DNA of 64,000 nt from assembly GCA_963809245.1 (NCBI GenBank), contig CAWEIU010000008.1, positions 1 to 64,000 of the forward strand. Reading direction: 5' to 3'. A program made the position numbers and the translations under genes. How positions within the stretch are numbered: the stretch's first letter is position 1; each line of letters begins with the position of its first letter. Shown here piece after piece: positions 18,874 through 27,906 of this stretch. This stretch comes from Roseiarcus sp963809245 (GTDB taxonomy: Bacteria; Pseudomonadota; Alphaproteobacteria; Rhizobiales; Beijerinckiaceae). Under the pieces are notes generated by a model. It ran no database searches. It was given only the letters and a program-made list of their open reading frames with translations, and had not been told where the DNA came from.

Positions 18874-19491
18874 ATGATGGGAGCGCGTCAATCTACGGCG
18901 TCCAGCGGGATGGCAGTAATGATGAAAAAGCAATCCCTGCCAAAGCGCAGCTCTCGATTGCGCTCTCTTTCTATGATTGCCGGCTCGACAATCATAGTGG
19001 CCGTGTTTCTTCTCGCTGGGCGTTTCGCGTCCGCCCAGAATAGTTCAGTTCCTACCGACACGTCCGAGCGTCGCGATGTTGAAGCTTGGTCCCTCTGGAT
19101 CGCATATGGCGGCGGAGAGGACGCATACGCCGTGAGCGCAACAAGCCCCCCGCCAGTAAGCAATCGACCCACAATCAGCTTGGTTTGCCGCAACGGAAAT
19201 CCGGGCACTGGCAACGTTCAGGTTCAGGTCGAACTTTCACACGCGCCAGAGCCGTCGGTCCCTATCGAGGTAGATTTTGGCGATCACGCCCCCATGCGAT
19301 TTCAAGCGCCGGTAGATAGAAACGGTCTGGCCACGATCGAGGGTCGCGGGGTTGTTTTGGAGATGGCGACCCGGCTGTCATTTGCAAAAAGGTTAACCAT
19401 TACAGTCGACAGGGCATCGGCTAGCTTTGATATACCGGGTTTCGATAAAATATCTAAGCCTCTACTGGAGATATGTACGCAGTACGGCTAG
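18874..19491 (+). CDS. secreted protein of unknown function
   Basis: A 205-aa frame whose ATG directly follows the stop of the upstream gene. A more natural start is ATG 18922 (MKKQSLPKRSSRLRS), which gives a basic n-region, a hydrophobic core (STIIVAVFLLAG) and a cleavage-like ASA-Q: a Sec signal peptide. The mature part has beta-rich spacing with two cysteines (LVCRN and LEICTQ) that could form a disulfide. No family is recognised. It is tightly spaced with the putative nuclease gene, so the two may be co-transcribed. Confidence 0.6.
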   Translation: MMGARQSTASSGMAVMMKKQSLPKRSSRLRSLSMIAGSTIIVAVFLLAGRFASAQNSSVPTDTSERRDVEAWSLWIAYGGGEDAYAVSATSPPPVSNRPTISLVCRNGNPGTGNVQVQVELSHAPEPSVPIEVDFGDHAPMRFQAPVDRNGLATIEGRGVVLEMATRLSFAKRLTITVDRASASFDIPGFDKISKPLLEICTQYG

Positions 19492-19607
19492 AATCTAAAG
19501 AACGCTGTTTGTTATTCTGCGTGGGGTCTGGACGCCGATCGGCGAGGCAAGCTCCTGTATATATTGGGGTAGGTAGGGTTAAGAGCCGCTTCAGAGCGGG
19601 CTCAGGC

Positions 19608-19812
19608 GATTTGCGCAATCGCGTTGCGTTGCCGCCATTCGAGCGTCTTCGCCTCCGGCTCGATGACGGCGAGCCGGAGGCCCGACCCTCCCAGCTCCGG
19701 GCGAGTGGGTCCGCCCGATGGGCGCCCAGCACCTCCGACAGCGCCTCCTTGCCGATCCACAGCAAGTTCTCCGCTCCCCATATCGAGGCGCGCGCGGCAA
19801 AGCGGCTGGGCC
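19608..19812 (-). pseudogene. frameshifted relic of an unidentified gene
   Basis: Read leftward, one frame gives RFAARASIWGAENLLWIGK and EALSEVLGAHRADPLA; then, after a shift, PELGGSGLRLAVIEPEAKTL and EWRQRNAIAQIA before a stop. The text is clearly protein-like and has no start, so this is the C-terminal end of a decayed gene. I do not recognise its family. Confidence 0.4.
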
Positions 19813-19939
19813 ATCAGGGCCGCTCACGCATTCACCGGCGCGCCGAAGCCACTGGGACCGGACACCGTAATGCTAAGCGCCTTGCTGGCTCCCGAGCGTT
19901 GAAATTTCTTCGGAGAGCGCGCGAGCCAACATCTCTAGG

Positions 19940-20284
19940 CTATTGATTAGTATAGCTGTGGGTCGTTTCATCCCAATCATATATGTGAAGGTTCTTAAGG
20001 TCTGTGTGCTGTGAGCCATTGGTGCATTTATGCCAGCGCATGTCGGCTCCAATCTGTCCAATCTTCCCACAGCACCAGCCGAGCTTATCTAGCGCGCTGA
20101 CGACGGCTTGTCGGCCTTGGCAGGCATAGCCCTTCATGTCTAAATTAGGGCTGTCCGACCCCCGGCAGATGCCGTCAAGCAAAGCCTCGGCTTTTAGCAA
20201 ATCTGAGGCTTCCCCTGTAGGGCGACCTTGCGCCATAACTGGCACAGTTGTGAGGATAATAGCGAGATACACTAATAATTTCAT
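19940..20284 (-). CDS. small secreted Cys-containing protein
   Basis: About 114 residues. The ATG at 20284 (MKLLVYLAIILTTVPVMAQG) gives a perfect Sec signal peptide; an ATG at 20299 adds five residues that weaken it. The mature protein has five cysteines, among them DGICRGS, YACQG and GWCCGK, which suggest disulfides in the periplasm. Base composition is clearly AT-richer than the rest of the window, a sign of different ancestry. It lies downstream of 20339-20734 in the same direction; both encode small exported proteins. No family is recognised. Confidence 0.6.
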   Translation of the reverse strand: MKLLVYLAIILTTVPVMAQGRPTGEASDLLKAEALLDGICRGSDSPNLDMKGYACQGRQAVVSALDKLGWCCGKIGQIGADMRWHKCTNGSQHTDLKNLHIYDWDETTHSYTNQ

Positions 20285-20338
20285 TATATCGTCTTTCATG
20301 TAATATTTGTCATAGGCGTTGTAATTGATTGTTGCCCG

Positions 20339-20734
20339 TCAATTTGGTCGTTCGTCAACATGATCCGGTGTTATGCACATCTCTAATGAAACGTAACTAG
20401 GTGGCATGTTTGGGCTTTGTTGAACCAAATCGGTGCATTGAAGAACTTTGTAATCGGAATACTCCGCCCAATGCACTGCTAAAGTGTTCTGCGCGTTTTT
20501 TTCCCAGGCCAGATAGCGGTTGAATAAGAACTCAGGACCCCGTTGTACAACCGCTTCGAAATCCGCCCTATCAGCAGGAAGTAAATTTTGGTCGTTCAGA
20601 TGACGTAGTGCAAGACCCATATAATCGTTCAACTCCGCCAAAGCAGCCCTCTTTAGGTCCCACTGTGGCATGGGTTCCGCAGCATAGGAATCGGCACAAA
20701 CAATCATAGATACAATTGTGATAAGTGTTCGCAC
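20339..20734 (-). CDS. small secreted protein of unknown function
   Basis: A 131-aa protein with a short signal peptide (MRTLITIVSMIVCADSYAAE). The mature part is helical and contains two cysteines (VLQCTDL, LEMCIT) and a pattern NDYMGLALRHLNDQNLLPAD loosely reminiscent of lysozyme-inhibitor-like or DUF1311-type periplasmic proteins; I do not assign a family. Like its neighbour at 19940-20284 it is AT-rich. The pair is separated by about 55 bases and is probably one transcript. Confidence 0.55.
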   Translation of the reverse strand: MRTLITIVSMIVCADSYAAEPMPQWDLKRAALAELNDYMGLALRHLNDQNLLPADRADFEAVVQRGPEFLFNRYLAWEKNAQNTLAVHWAEYSDYKVLQCTDLVQQSPNMPPSYVSLEMCITPDHVDERPN

Positions 20735-20876
20735 AATTAACTACCTCTTCAAATTGACATGACCACTATATTGTGTGGAGTCCAAAGTGACTAGTACAAA
20801 TCTCAACTTGCGACGCGGTGCCAGCCGTTCCGGAAAACGAACCCGGCAACTCGGTGCGTAACGATCCGAAACATTA

Positions 20877-21934
20877 GAGCGGGCTGCTCTTGGCTTGAAA
20901 TCGGAGGGGGGATTCCCAAATCGGCTTTGATTTGATTCAACGTGCTGGCTGGGCGGAGGGGGCCAGCCGGCATGCCGAAAGCCTATTCGCAAGATCTTCG
21001 GGACCGGGTGATCGACGCGGTGGTGAGAGGAGGGATGAGCCGCCGCGCGGCGGCTCGGCGCTTCGGCGTCAGCAAATCCATAGCCGTCAAATGGCTCGAG
21101 CGGTTGGAGCGGCATGGCTCGCGGGAGCGCGTCGGGCACGGCGGCCATCGGGCCTCCAAGCTCATGCCGCATCGGGAATTCCTCGAAGCGGCGCGCGCCG
21201 AGAAGTCCGACACCACGCTGCAAGCTCTTTGTGATCGTCTTCTGGCCGAGCGCGGCGTCAAAGCCGACACCGGAATGATGAGCCGGTTCTTTCGGCGGAT
21301 CGGCGTCACTTTTAAAAAAAGACCCTCGTCGCGCGCGAACAGGACCGCCGCGACATCAGCCGCCATCGCGCGCGCTGGCGCGCCCATCAGGGGCTCATCG
21401 ACCCCAGGCGTCTCGTCTTCATCGACGAGACCTGGACGAAGACCAATATGACCCGCCTGCGCGGCTGGGCTCCAAAGGGAAAGCAACTCATCGACAAGGT
21501 CCCGCACGGACACTGGACGACCGCGACGTTTCTGGCCGCCTTGCGCAGCGACCGCATCGAAGCGCCCTGCCTGTTCGACGGCCCGATCAACGGCGAACGC
21601 TTCCACGCCTATGTCGAGCAGCTCCTCGTCCCGACGCTCAAGCCAGGCGACGTCGTGATCCTCGACAATCTCGGCTCCCACAAGGGAAAGGCCGTCCGCC
21701 GCGCGATCCGCCAGGCCGGCGCTCGACTGCTGTTCCTGCCAAAATACTCGCCCGACCTGAACCCGATCGAGCAGGTCTTCGCCAAGTTCAAGACCTTGCT
21801 GCGAAAGGCCGGCGCTCGAACCTACGAGGCCGTCTCCGACGCCTCCGCAAACATTCTCACCAAATACCCACCCGAAGAATGCGCCGCGTACCTCAGAAAC
21901 GCAGGATATGCGTAATCCCAAATGCAGCACGCTC
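20877..21934 (+). mobile_element. IS630-family insertion sequence, copy 2
   Basis: About 1.06 kb bounded by TA dinucleotides (20875-20876 and 21935-21936). The ends are inverted repeats: GAGCGGGCTGCTCTTG on the left and GAGCGTGCTGCATTTG read inward from the right. It is related to copy 1 but distinct: the end sequences and the transposase differ. Confidence 0.85.
20972..21915 (+). CDS. IS630 transposase, two frames joined by -1 frameshifting
   Basis: ORF A starts at ATG 20972 (MPKAYSQDLRDRVIDA) and gives the HTH domains; the catalytic half reads in the -1 frame to 21915. The frames join at ACT TTT AAA AAA AGA, an A7G slippery run like that in copy 1. The shifted frame continues KTLVAREQDRRDISRH and VFIDETWTKTN. 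DDE residues: Asp in FIDETW, Asp in VILDNLGSHK, Glu in NPIEQVFAKFK. It appears intact and may be active. Confidence 0.87.
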
Positions 21935-21936
21935 TA

Positions 21937-22378
21937 GGCGGCGTCCCCTTTTAGGCGCTTGGGCCGTTTTGGCCGGCGCGGGCTGAAACCGTTGCGCCGA
22001 GGGCAATCGAAACTGCAAGGACACCGCACGAGGAGCGCACAAGGTGCTTATACATTGCGAGTCTATGCATTGTGCCAACCCACTCGAAAACCAGATTGCC
22101 CAGAGGCCGAATGGGTTAAATCTGCCCGTGTTACGGCGGCCTGGCAACCCCGCATCAGCGCGTTAATCCTGCAAATCGCGTCCGCGGTTAGTCCGCGATT
22201 CGCAGGCGTGCCGCGACGCTTTCGCTTGTGCGCCACTGCGGTCCATCGAACGCTTCGACTGTCAGTTATGGCCCCCGGTCGCCGCTGAAAAATTGAGGTC
22301 CCCGGGGGAAGGTCGCCGTAATGACCAGTCGAGTAGTACTTGCAACCAGTCGCGCGGACGTCGCTTCTCGAGCTCGCA
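21937..22378. other. intergenic stretch, no supported gene
   Basis: About 440 bases between the IS630 and the DUF3223 gene. Open frames are short and not protein-like. It probably separates two transcription units of the island. Confidence 0.4.
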
Positions 22379-22672
22379 TCAGATGCACTTCTCGAAGCTG
22401 AAATCCTCCCGGGAGCCGTCCGCACGGACGAGGAAGAAGCATCGTGACCCGTGTTTGAACGGATGCACTTCGAAGTGTGAAATTTCACTGCCCCGCAGCT
22501 TCTCGTCTCGATTTGGATGTCTTTCGAAGAGCGCCCTCAAGAACCGCTCGTTGTCAACGCCGACGCGCTGCTTGAGGTCATAGCGATTGAGAATCGCGCT
22601 GACGAAATCGCGCAGCGACTTCTTGGTCGGGAAGACGTGGCCGCAGAGAATTAAATAAGGATTGTTGGACAT
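22379..22672 (-). CDS. DUF3223/DCL-like small protein
   Basis: A 97-aa protein. The pattern FPTKKSLRDFVSAILNRYD, LRALFERHPNRDEK, SHFEVHPFKHGSRCFFLVR and DGSREDFSFEKCI matches DUF3223, the bacterial relatives of the plant DCL protein, which is linked to rRNA processing. The bacterial role is unknown, but members are common on mobile elements and beside restriction systems. It is divergently oriented from the integrase gene. Confidence 0.75.
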   Translation of the reverse strand: MSNNPYLILCGHVFPTKKSLRDFVSAILNRYDLKQRVGVDNERFLRALFERHPNRDEKLRGSEISHFEVHPFKHGSRCFFLVRADGSREDFSFEKCI

Positions 22673-22802
22673 ATCGTTCCTCTTAAGTGTACCGTTCGCC
22701 TTGCAACAGGAGAACGTGATTTAAAATATTAGCCCATCCGGACTTCAAACGATCTACGATTGTCTTGGATGCAGTTGGAATCTGTTGTAGTGTCCGGAGG
22801 AG

Positions 22803-24047
22803 GTGCTTTCGTATTGTAAACACGGCGGGTATTGTTGCGGCGTGGAGGTTCAATCCGTGCCGACAATTCATATGACCAAACGCTCAATCGATGCCCTTCC
22901 CTTCACGGAAGCGGGGCAAATGCTCTATCGCGACAAGGAGCTCACGGGGTTCGGCCTGCGGGTCGGCTCGACGAGCAAGGTCTTCTTCGTCGAGAGCCAG
23001 GTCGATCGGCGCACAGTTCGCGTCACGATCGGCAAGTATGGCCCTTTGTCGCCCGACGTGGCTCGCCGGCTAGCTCTGCAGCATCTTTCCGAGATGGCGC
23101 AGGGGCGAAACCCAAACGAGGCGAAGCGACGCGACGAGGCGCGGCGGGAAACTCTTCGCGCGGCGTTCGATCGCTTCTTCGCCGCCAAGAGCGAGCTGTC
23201 GCCAAACACCGTCAGCGCCTACACGCGGACCGTGGACCTCTACCTGCGCGACTGGTCGGGCAGGCCGCTCTGCGAGATCACGCGCGCGATGGTGCTCGCG
23301 AAGCATCGAGAGATTTCGGATCAGCGGGGTGCCCTGACCGCCAACAGCGTCATGCGCCACCTGCGCTCCGTCTATAATTTCGTCGCTGCCTCGAACGACG
23401 ACCTTCCGCCGAATCCCGTGGCGATACTCGCGCAAGCGCGGGCGTGGGCCCCGGAGAAACGGCGCCGCCGGTTGGTGCCGGCGAACGCTCTGGGACGATG
23501 GTGGAGCGCCGCGATGGGGGAGCCGCCACTGTCGCGCGACTTCCTGTTGGTCGCGCTGTTCACGGGCATGCGGCGACGCGAGATCGGCCAACTCACCTGG
23601 GACCAGATCGACCTGCGCTCTCGGGTGCTGAACATCCCAACCACTAAGAACGGCGATCCTCTGTCCCTGCCTCTCTCGGGCTACCTCACGCAGGTCCTGA
23701 GGGAGCGCAGGCTCCTCGTCGGCGGATCGAAGTTCGTGTTCCCAACGCGAAGCGCGAGCGGACACGTGGAGGAGGTCAAGTCCTTCACCGCGCGCGTCGG
23801 CACCCGCTGCGGCATTGAATTCTCGATGCACGACATGCGGCGCACGTTCATCACCATCGCGGAGAGCCTTGACGTTCCCGCCTACTCACTGAAACATCTC
23901 CTCAATCACCGCACCGGGTCGGATGTCACCGGGGGATACATCATCGTCGACGTGGAGCGGCTGCGCGGACCCGTCGAGAAGATTGCGGCGAGAATTCTCG
24001 AACTGAGTCGAACGGGCGCAGGCCGAGAGGAAAGAGAAGCGGGATGA
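22803..24047 (+). CDS. tyrosine recombinase (island integrase)
   Basis: The enzyme that inserts and excises the island. The N-terminal DUF4102-type arm-binding domain (LTGFGLRVG, VTIGKYGPLSPDVAR) is followed by a SAM-like core-binding domain (SELSPNTVSAYTRTV) and the catalytic domain. Numbered from the GTG at 22803, catalytic residues are Arg257 (TGMRRREI), Lys282, His343 and Arg346 (HDMRRTF), His369 (LNHRTGS) and the nucleophile Tyr379 (TGGYI). The annotated GTG has AGGAGG overlapping it; GTG 22857 or ATG 22872 (MTKRSIDAL) would match the usual N-terminus better. P4-type integrases usually use tRNA genes, which fits the split tRNA-Thr. Unusually it lies about 5.7 kb from attL, not next to an att site. 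Confidence 0.92.
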   Translation: MLSYCKHGGYCCGVEVQSVPTIHMTKRSIDALPFTEAGQMLYRDKELTGFGLRVGSTSKVFFVESQVDRRTVRVTIGKYGPLSPDVARRLALQHLSEMAQGRNPNEAKRRDEARRETLRAAFDRFFAAKSELSPNTVSAYTRTVDLYLRDWSGRPLCEITRAMVLAKHREISDQRGALTANSVMRHLRSVYNFVAASNDDLPPNPVAILAQARAWAPEKRRRRLVPANALGRWWSAAMGEPPLSRDFLLVALFTGMRRREIGQLTWDQIDLRSRVLNIPTTKNGDPLSLPLSGYLTQVLRERRLLVGGSKFVFPTRSASGHVEEVKSFTARVGTRCGIEFSMHDMRRTFITIAESLDVPAYSLKHLLNHRTGSDVTGGYIIVDVERLRGPVEKIAARILELSRTGAGREEREAG

Positions 24048-24195
24048 ACGCATGCCCGGGAACGGCCAACGCGTCCAAAACGTCGACGCATCAATCGTGA
24101 AAGCGAAAAACGACGGATTTGGGCCAGCTTCGAACCGTCCACGTTATGAGCGTGCGACGTGAGGTTGCGCTCTTTGCGAGAGTAGGAACTAGCGG

Positions 24196-24864
24196 ATGGG
24201 TCGTCCTAAGAAGAAACGTCCAGTAGTCGAAATGCCGGTTTTGACGGAGGCAGACGCAAAGTTGATCGACGAAGAGTTAAGGGACTACGCGGGGTGCGGC
24301 GGTTCAACCGACCCTGACGATCACATTTGGCTCGGAGAAATTGGAGAGCTCGATCCCTCGCAGTTTGATCAATTTCTCCGAGACGACCGTGATCCGGAAG
24401 GCGCGTTGCGCGAGATCCTCGGCGAGATAATCAACTCTCGCCCCAACGACGAGCGAGGACGCACGGCGGAGGGTAGACTGGACGAGGCTTTCAGCTCGTT
24501 AATGGGCAAGAGGCAAAAGCCCGGCGTGCGTCCGACCGATGACAAACCCATCATCGACAAGGCGGCGAGGTTGTATTTCGAACGGCATGTCGCAAACCTT
24601 AACGATAACTCTTGGCGCAAGTGCATTTTCGACGCTCACGACAAGCTTGGGATCGAGCTGCCGGAAGATCCCGATGAGCGCGAAACCATCTACGAAAGAA
24701 TATACGACAAGATTGCTCCCTCCAAAGACGCCTTGCTGGTAGCGGCTTCAGCCGTTGGGCTTGAAGAGTGGGAGAATCGAAAGTGGCTCATCGAGCAAGT
24801 CGCGGCGGACTTGACCACACTCGGAATTCTCACGAGCAAGGAAAACCGGGAAACCGGGGAATAA
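24196..24864 (+). CDS. hypothetical acidic protein
   Basis: A 222-aa soluble acidic protein: a basic start (MGRPKKKRP), then a highly charged, mostly helical sequence without transmembrane segments or recognisable motifs. It follows the integrase in the same direction and precedes the AlpA-like gene, so it may belong to the integration/replication transcript. I do not recognise it. Confidence 0.6.
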   Translation: MGRPKKKRPVVEMPVLTEADAKLIDEELRDYAGCGGSTDPDDHIWLGEIGELDPSQFDQFLRDDRDPEGALREILGEIINSRPNDERGRTAEGRLDEAFSSLMGKRQKPGVRPTDDKPIIDKAARLYFERHVANLNDNSWRKCIFDAHDKLGIELPEDPDERETIYERIYDKIAPSKDALLVAASAVGLEEWENRKWLIEQVAADLTTLGILTSKENRETGE

Positions 24865-24940
24865 GCCGCGCAATGCCCCCTTTGCGGCGCTAGCGGAATT
24901 TCGATCATTAAGGAGCCCTCGCCAACCTAGAGGGCTTAAA

Positions 24941-25255
24941 ATGATCCGTCGCAAAACGATTTCCGCTCAACCTTCCGCAGAGGCAACCGATGAACGGGCG
25001 GGGCGGGTGCCGAGGCAATCGATATGCGGAGAGGTGAATGCGCCCAACGTTGAACCCCTTCTCCACGAACGTGACGCCGCGCAACGCCTGGGCCTGACCG
25101 AGGCGTCACTGCAGAAATACCGGTATTTAGGGACTGGCCCCGCCTTCGTTCGTCCTGGGGGCCGAAAACGCGGCGCAGTGCGCTACCAACTCAGTGACCT
25201 CGACGAATGGATTGCCGCCAACCGCGTTGTGCCCAAAGCCGGAAAGCGGGGTTGA
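24941..25255 (+). CDS. AlpA/MerR-like HTH protein (excisionase/regulator type)
   Basis: A 104-aa protein. The C-terminal two-thirds has the HTH_17/AlpA pattern: LLHERDAAQRLGLTEASLQ for the HTH, YRYLGTGPAFVRPGGRKRG for the wing, and VRYQLSDLDEWIAANRV. Such proteins switch on integrase genes or act as recombination directionality factors in P4-like elements. The stop is only three bases before the next start, so it is translationally linked to the primase-like gene. Whether it is an Xis cannot be told. Confidence 0.75.
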   Translation: MIRRKTISAQPSAEATDERAGRVPRQSICGEVNAPNVEPLLHERDAAQRLGLTEASLQKYRYLGTGPAFVRPGGRKRGAVRYQLSDLDEWIAANRVVPKAGKRG

Positions 25256-25258
25256 GCC

Positions 25259-26035
25259 ATGTCCGGCATCTTGCGCGCCGAGGACATCGCTCGGCAACTC
25301 CCGAGGGCATTGCGGGCTGGCAAAGGCTGGAGCGCCTGTTGCCCGGCCCACGACGACAGGAACCCGTCGCTTCTTCTCTACGACCGATCCGCCGGCGGCG
25401 TGAACGTAAAGTGCCTGGCAGGCTGTCCCTTCGAGGACGTTCGCGCCGAGCTTCAGGCTCGAGGGCTCTGGCCGCATAGCGAGCCCCATCCCGCTGATGG
25501 TGATCGGCGGGAGGGGCGCCGCGAAAAATCGGCAGGGCCGGCCGTGCCGATTATTTCTCCGGTACCAGCCGACGCCCCGGCGCTCAATATCGAGACGCTG
25601 CTCGGATGGGCGCGCTCAGCGCTCTACGAATACCGGGACGCAGCCGGTCGTCTGCTCCACTGCATCGCGCGCGTCGATAAGGGCGCCGGCGTGAAGGACA
25701 TCCGGCCGATCGTCCTCACGCGTGGCGCCGATGGCGGCTTGGTGTGGGCGGTCCGCGCCCCGGCCGAGCCGCGCCCTCTCTATGGCCTCGATCTTCTCGC
25801 TCTTCGCCCTCAGGCGCCGGTCCTGGTCGTCGAGGGCGAAAAGACCGCCGACGCCGCGCGCGCGATCTTCCCGGACCACGTCGTCGTGACGTGGTCAGGT
25901 GGCGCGAAAGCCGTCGAGAAAGCTGATTGGGCGCCGCTAGCAGGCCGTGACGTGACGCTATGGCCCGACAATGACGAGGCTGGAAGGCAGGCAATGGCGC
26001 GTGTGGTCGCGCTGCTCTCGAAAGGACGCGCGTGA
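25259..26035 (+). CDS. CHC2 zinc-finger/Toprim protein (primase-like)
   Basis: A 258-aa replication protein. An N-terminal CHC2-type zinc finger (CCPAHDDRNPSLLL ... VKCLAGCPFEDV) precedes a linker and a Toprim domain with Glu in VLVVEGEKTADAA and Asp in LWPDNDEAGRQ. This is the compact Toprim form seen next to RepA-type helicases on phages, plasmids and integrative elements, which synthesises or supports primers. It lacks the large RNA-polymerase domain of DnaG. The stop overlaps an ATG (ATGA at 26032-26036), though that ATG opens a frame that soon closes; the partner ATPase starts at 26079. Confidence 0.85.
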   Translation: MSGILRAEDIARQLPRALRAGKGWSACCPAHDDRNPSLLLYDRSAGGVNVKCLAGCPFEDVRAELQARGLWPHSEPHPADGDRREGRREKSAGPAVPIISPVPADAPALNIETLLGWARSALYEYRDAAGRLLHCIARVDKGAGVKDIRPIVLTRGADGGLVWAVRAPAEPRPLYGLDLLALRPQAPVLVVEGEKTADAARAIFPDHVVVTWSGGAKAVEKADWAPLAGRDVTLWPDNDEAGRQAMARVVALLSKGRA

Positions 26036-26078
26036 TGCAGGCCCGGGTAGTCGATATCCCATCGCAGTTTCCCCCGAA

Positions 26079-27188
26079 ATGGGCCTGGCCGACACTCCGC
26101 CGCCGGGCGCGAATCTGACGTCGATGCTGGAAGCGGCCAAGCTCCCTCAATCGAGGCTGCGGCGCTTCATCACCTCGGCCGCAGACTTAGCGAAGAGGGA
26201 GATACCTCCGCGCGAATCCGTCGTGGACCCTTGGCTGCCGACTTCGAGCCTGAGCATGTTCTTCGCGGCGCGCGGGATCGGGAAGACGTGGTTCGCTCTG
26301 AGCTTGACCATCGCCATATGTCGCGGGGAGGATTTCTTGTCGTTCGAGGTCCCGCGGCCGCGCACCGTCCTGTATGTCGACGGCGAAATGGCGCTCGCGG
26401 ACCTTCAAGATCGCTTGAAATCGCTCGATGCGTCGCCGCCGAAAAACATGTTCCTGCTGCCGTCCGAGAGTCTGTTCCGTGAGAACCGCCCCCTCAACAT
26501 TAACGCGCCCGAGGATCAACAGGCGATCGCACAGGCGATCGAGGACCTGCGATCTGACGGCCACGCCCCGGAAGTCGTCGTCTTTGACAACCTCTCCTCG
26601 CTGTCCGGCGGAATCGACGAGAACGACAACTCCGCTCTGGATGTCCTGCTCAAATGGCTAATTAGTCTCCGTCACAAGGGGCTGGCTGTCATCCTCGTGC
26701 ATCATGCGGGCAAATCCGGTGATCAGCGCGGCGCGTCGCGGCGGGAAGACCTTCTCGACACCTCCATCAAGCTCTCGAAACCCAAGGACGACGACGGCGA
26801 AGATGCGCTGGCGCCCCACGATGGCGCTCACTTCATCGCCGAGTTCGTAAAGACCCGCGGCAGGGCGCCGAAGCCCTCGAAGATGGAGCTGCGGCTTGGG
26901 GCAGGACAGCACGGGACTCTTGAGTGGCTTATGTCCCACGGGATCCCGGCATCCGCATGGGAACAGACACTCAGGGCAATCGCGCTCAACACACCAAAAA
27001 CGCAGGACCAGGTCGCCCAACTGCGCGGGCTCGGTAAGAGCGCCATCAGCCAGCACTGCAAAGCCCTGCGCAAGAAGGGATACCTCGACGAGCACTTGAG
27101 CGTCACAACGGAGGGGCTTGAGCGCCTGCTCACCCTCTGGCCGGACCTCGCGCAGCGCCTCGCTACCCAGGACGATCTGCCGTTTTGA
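26079..27188 (+). CDS. RepA-type AAA ATPase (replicative helicase-like)
   Basis: A 369-aa RecA-fold ATPase of the AAA_25/RepA group. Walker A is AARGIGKTW (63-71), followed by the group's VDGEM motif (100-104) and Walker B VVVFDNLSS (Asp170). The conserved sensor stretch is AVILVHHAGKSGDQRG. The C-terminal 80 residues resemble a winged helix (QDQVAQLRGLGKSAISQHCKAL), possibly origin binding. I chose the ATG at 26079; an ATG at 25971 would overlap the upstream gene by 65 bases. With the Toprim protein it forms a minimal replication module, and the repeat-rich DNA directly downstream is a likely origin. Confidence 0.82.
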   Translation: MGLADTPPPGANLTSMLEAAKLPQSRLRRFITSAADLAKREIPPRESVVDPWLPTSSLSMFFAARGIGKTWFALSLTIAICRGEDFLSFEVPRPRTVLYVDGEMALADLQDRLKSLDASPPKNMFLLPSESLFRENRPLNINAPEDQQAIAQAIEDLRSDGHAPEVVVFDNLSSLSGGIDENDNSALDVLLKWLISLRHKGLAVILVHHAGKSGDQRGASRREDLLDTSIKLSKPKDDDGEDALAPHDGAHFIAEFVKTRGRAPKPSKMELRLGAGQHGTLEWLMSHGIPASAWEQTLRAIALNTPKTQDQVAQLRGLGKSAISQHCKALRKKGYLDEHLSVTTEGLERLLTLWPDLAQRLATQDDLPF

Positions 27189-27286
27189 CCGCGGCCGGCG
27201 CCGGCGCGGGGCGGAAGCCGGAGGTTACGGCCCGGGGGCCCCTTTAAACCGCGAACCGAAAGATGAGAATTTGGGTTGGCGGTTTA

Positions 27287-27315
27287 AGGTTTACCCCTCC
27301 TAAGGGGGTAAACCT
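27287..27315. repeat. 11-bp perfect hairpin
   Basis: AGGTTTACCCC and GGGGTAAACCT enclose a 7-base loop. It follows the RepA-like gene by about 100 bases. It may serve as a terminator-like structure or an initiator site; there is no T-run, which speaks against a simple terminator. Confidence 0.65.
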
Positions 27316-27383
27316 AAACCCGCGATATTAAACGCGGTTTACGCCGCGTGGGGCGGGGCAGGGTGGCCGCCGCGAGCGCCGTA

Positions 27384-27409
27384 CTATTGAGCTATTGGCG
27401 CTATTGACA
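27384..27409 (+). repeat. iteron-like repeats CTATTGnnn, block 1
   Basis: Three tandem CTATTG units at 8- to 9-base spacing (27384, 27392, 27401), followed by CGTGCGTGCGCGTGGGGTA. Block 2 (27889-27906) repeats the pattern and the GCGTGGG continuation about 500 bases further on. Confidence 0.55.
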
Positions 27410-27888
27410 GCCCGTGCGTGCGCGTGGGGTACCCGCCCCAGCTACGCGCACGCGCGTGCGTGCGCGCGTAGGGCCGGCGTATCAGAAAGTGTCTGATCGG
27501 AGCCGCTCTTTGTGGGTCGGCGGTTCGTTTGCGGCGCGCTTCTACGCGAAATGCGCTGTGCACGCGGCGGCGCTTCTCGCTGCCCTCTTCTGGCCCGGCG
27601 CGCCGAGTGGAGCGGTGGGGCCGGCAATTAGGTGTCGGCTGCGCGGGCCTAGGCCGACCCGTGCACGGGGTTTCCGCATAACCCGGTGATACCCCTCGCC
27701 GGCGGCGGGCAAAGAGCCGCCTAGCGCCGCGACAGCCGTCTCGGTGCAGCCGTCGCACGCGCTTCCTTTACTCGCGGCGGTTGCGCGCAGCGGTTGACCG
27801 CACACGCTCGCGATGTCCGAGGTGGTGTGCGGTTCGACGACCTAAGCGGGCAAACCTAAACCCACTCCGCGCGGCCGCGGGGCCGGAC

Positions 27889-27906
27889 TTATTGACGCTA
27901 TTGACG
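27889..27906 (+). repeat. iteron-like repeats TTATTGACG/CTATTGACG, block 2
   Basis: Two adjacent 9-mers, TTATTGACG and CTATTGACG, followed by GCCGGCGTATGCGCGTGGGTA, matching block 1 at 27384. The preceding AAACCTAAACCC element is also shared, so the whole unit is duplicated. Confidence 0.55.

Noticed and set aside
24110..24165. A tRNA-Met-like segment (loop CTCATAA on the minus strand with flanking CACG/CGTG).
   Set aside because: The anticodon loop fits, but the T arm is missing bases and there is no acceptor stem, so no cloverleaf can form. It is a chance or heavily decayed match.
27440..27480. CG-rich alternating purine-pyrimidine tract (gcgcacgcgcgtgcgtgcgcg), possible Z-DNA or CRISPR-like repeat.
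   Set aside because: No regularly spaced direct repeats with unique spacers; the tract is simple low-complexity sequence in the repeat-rich region.
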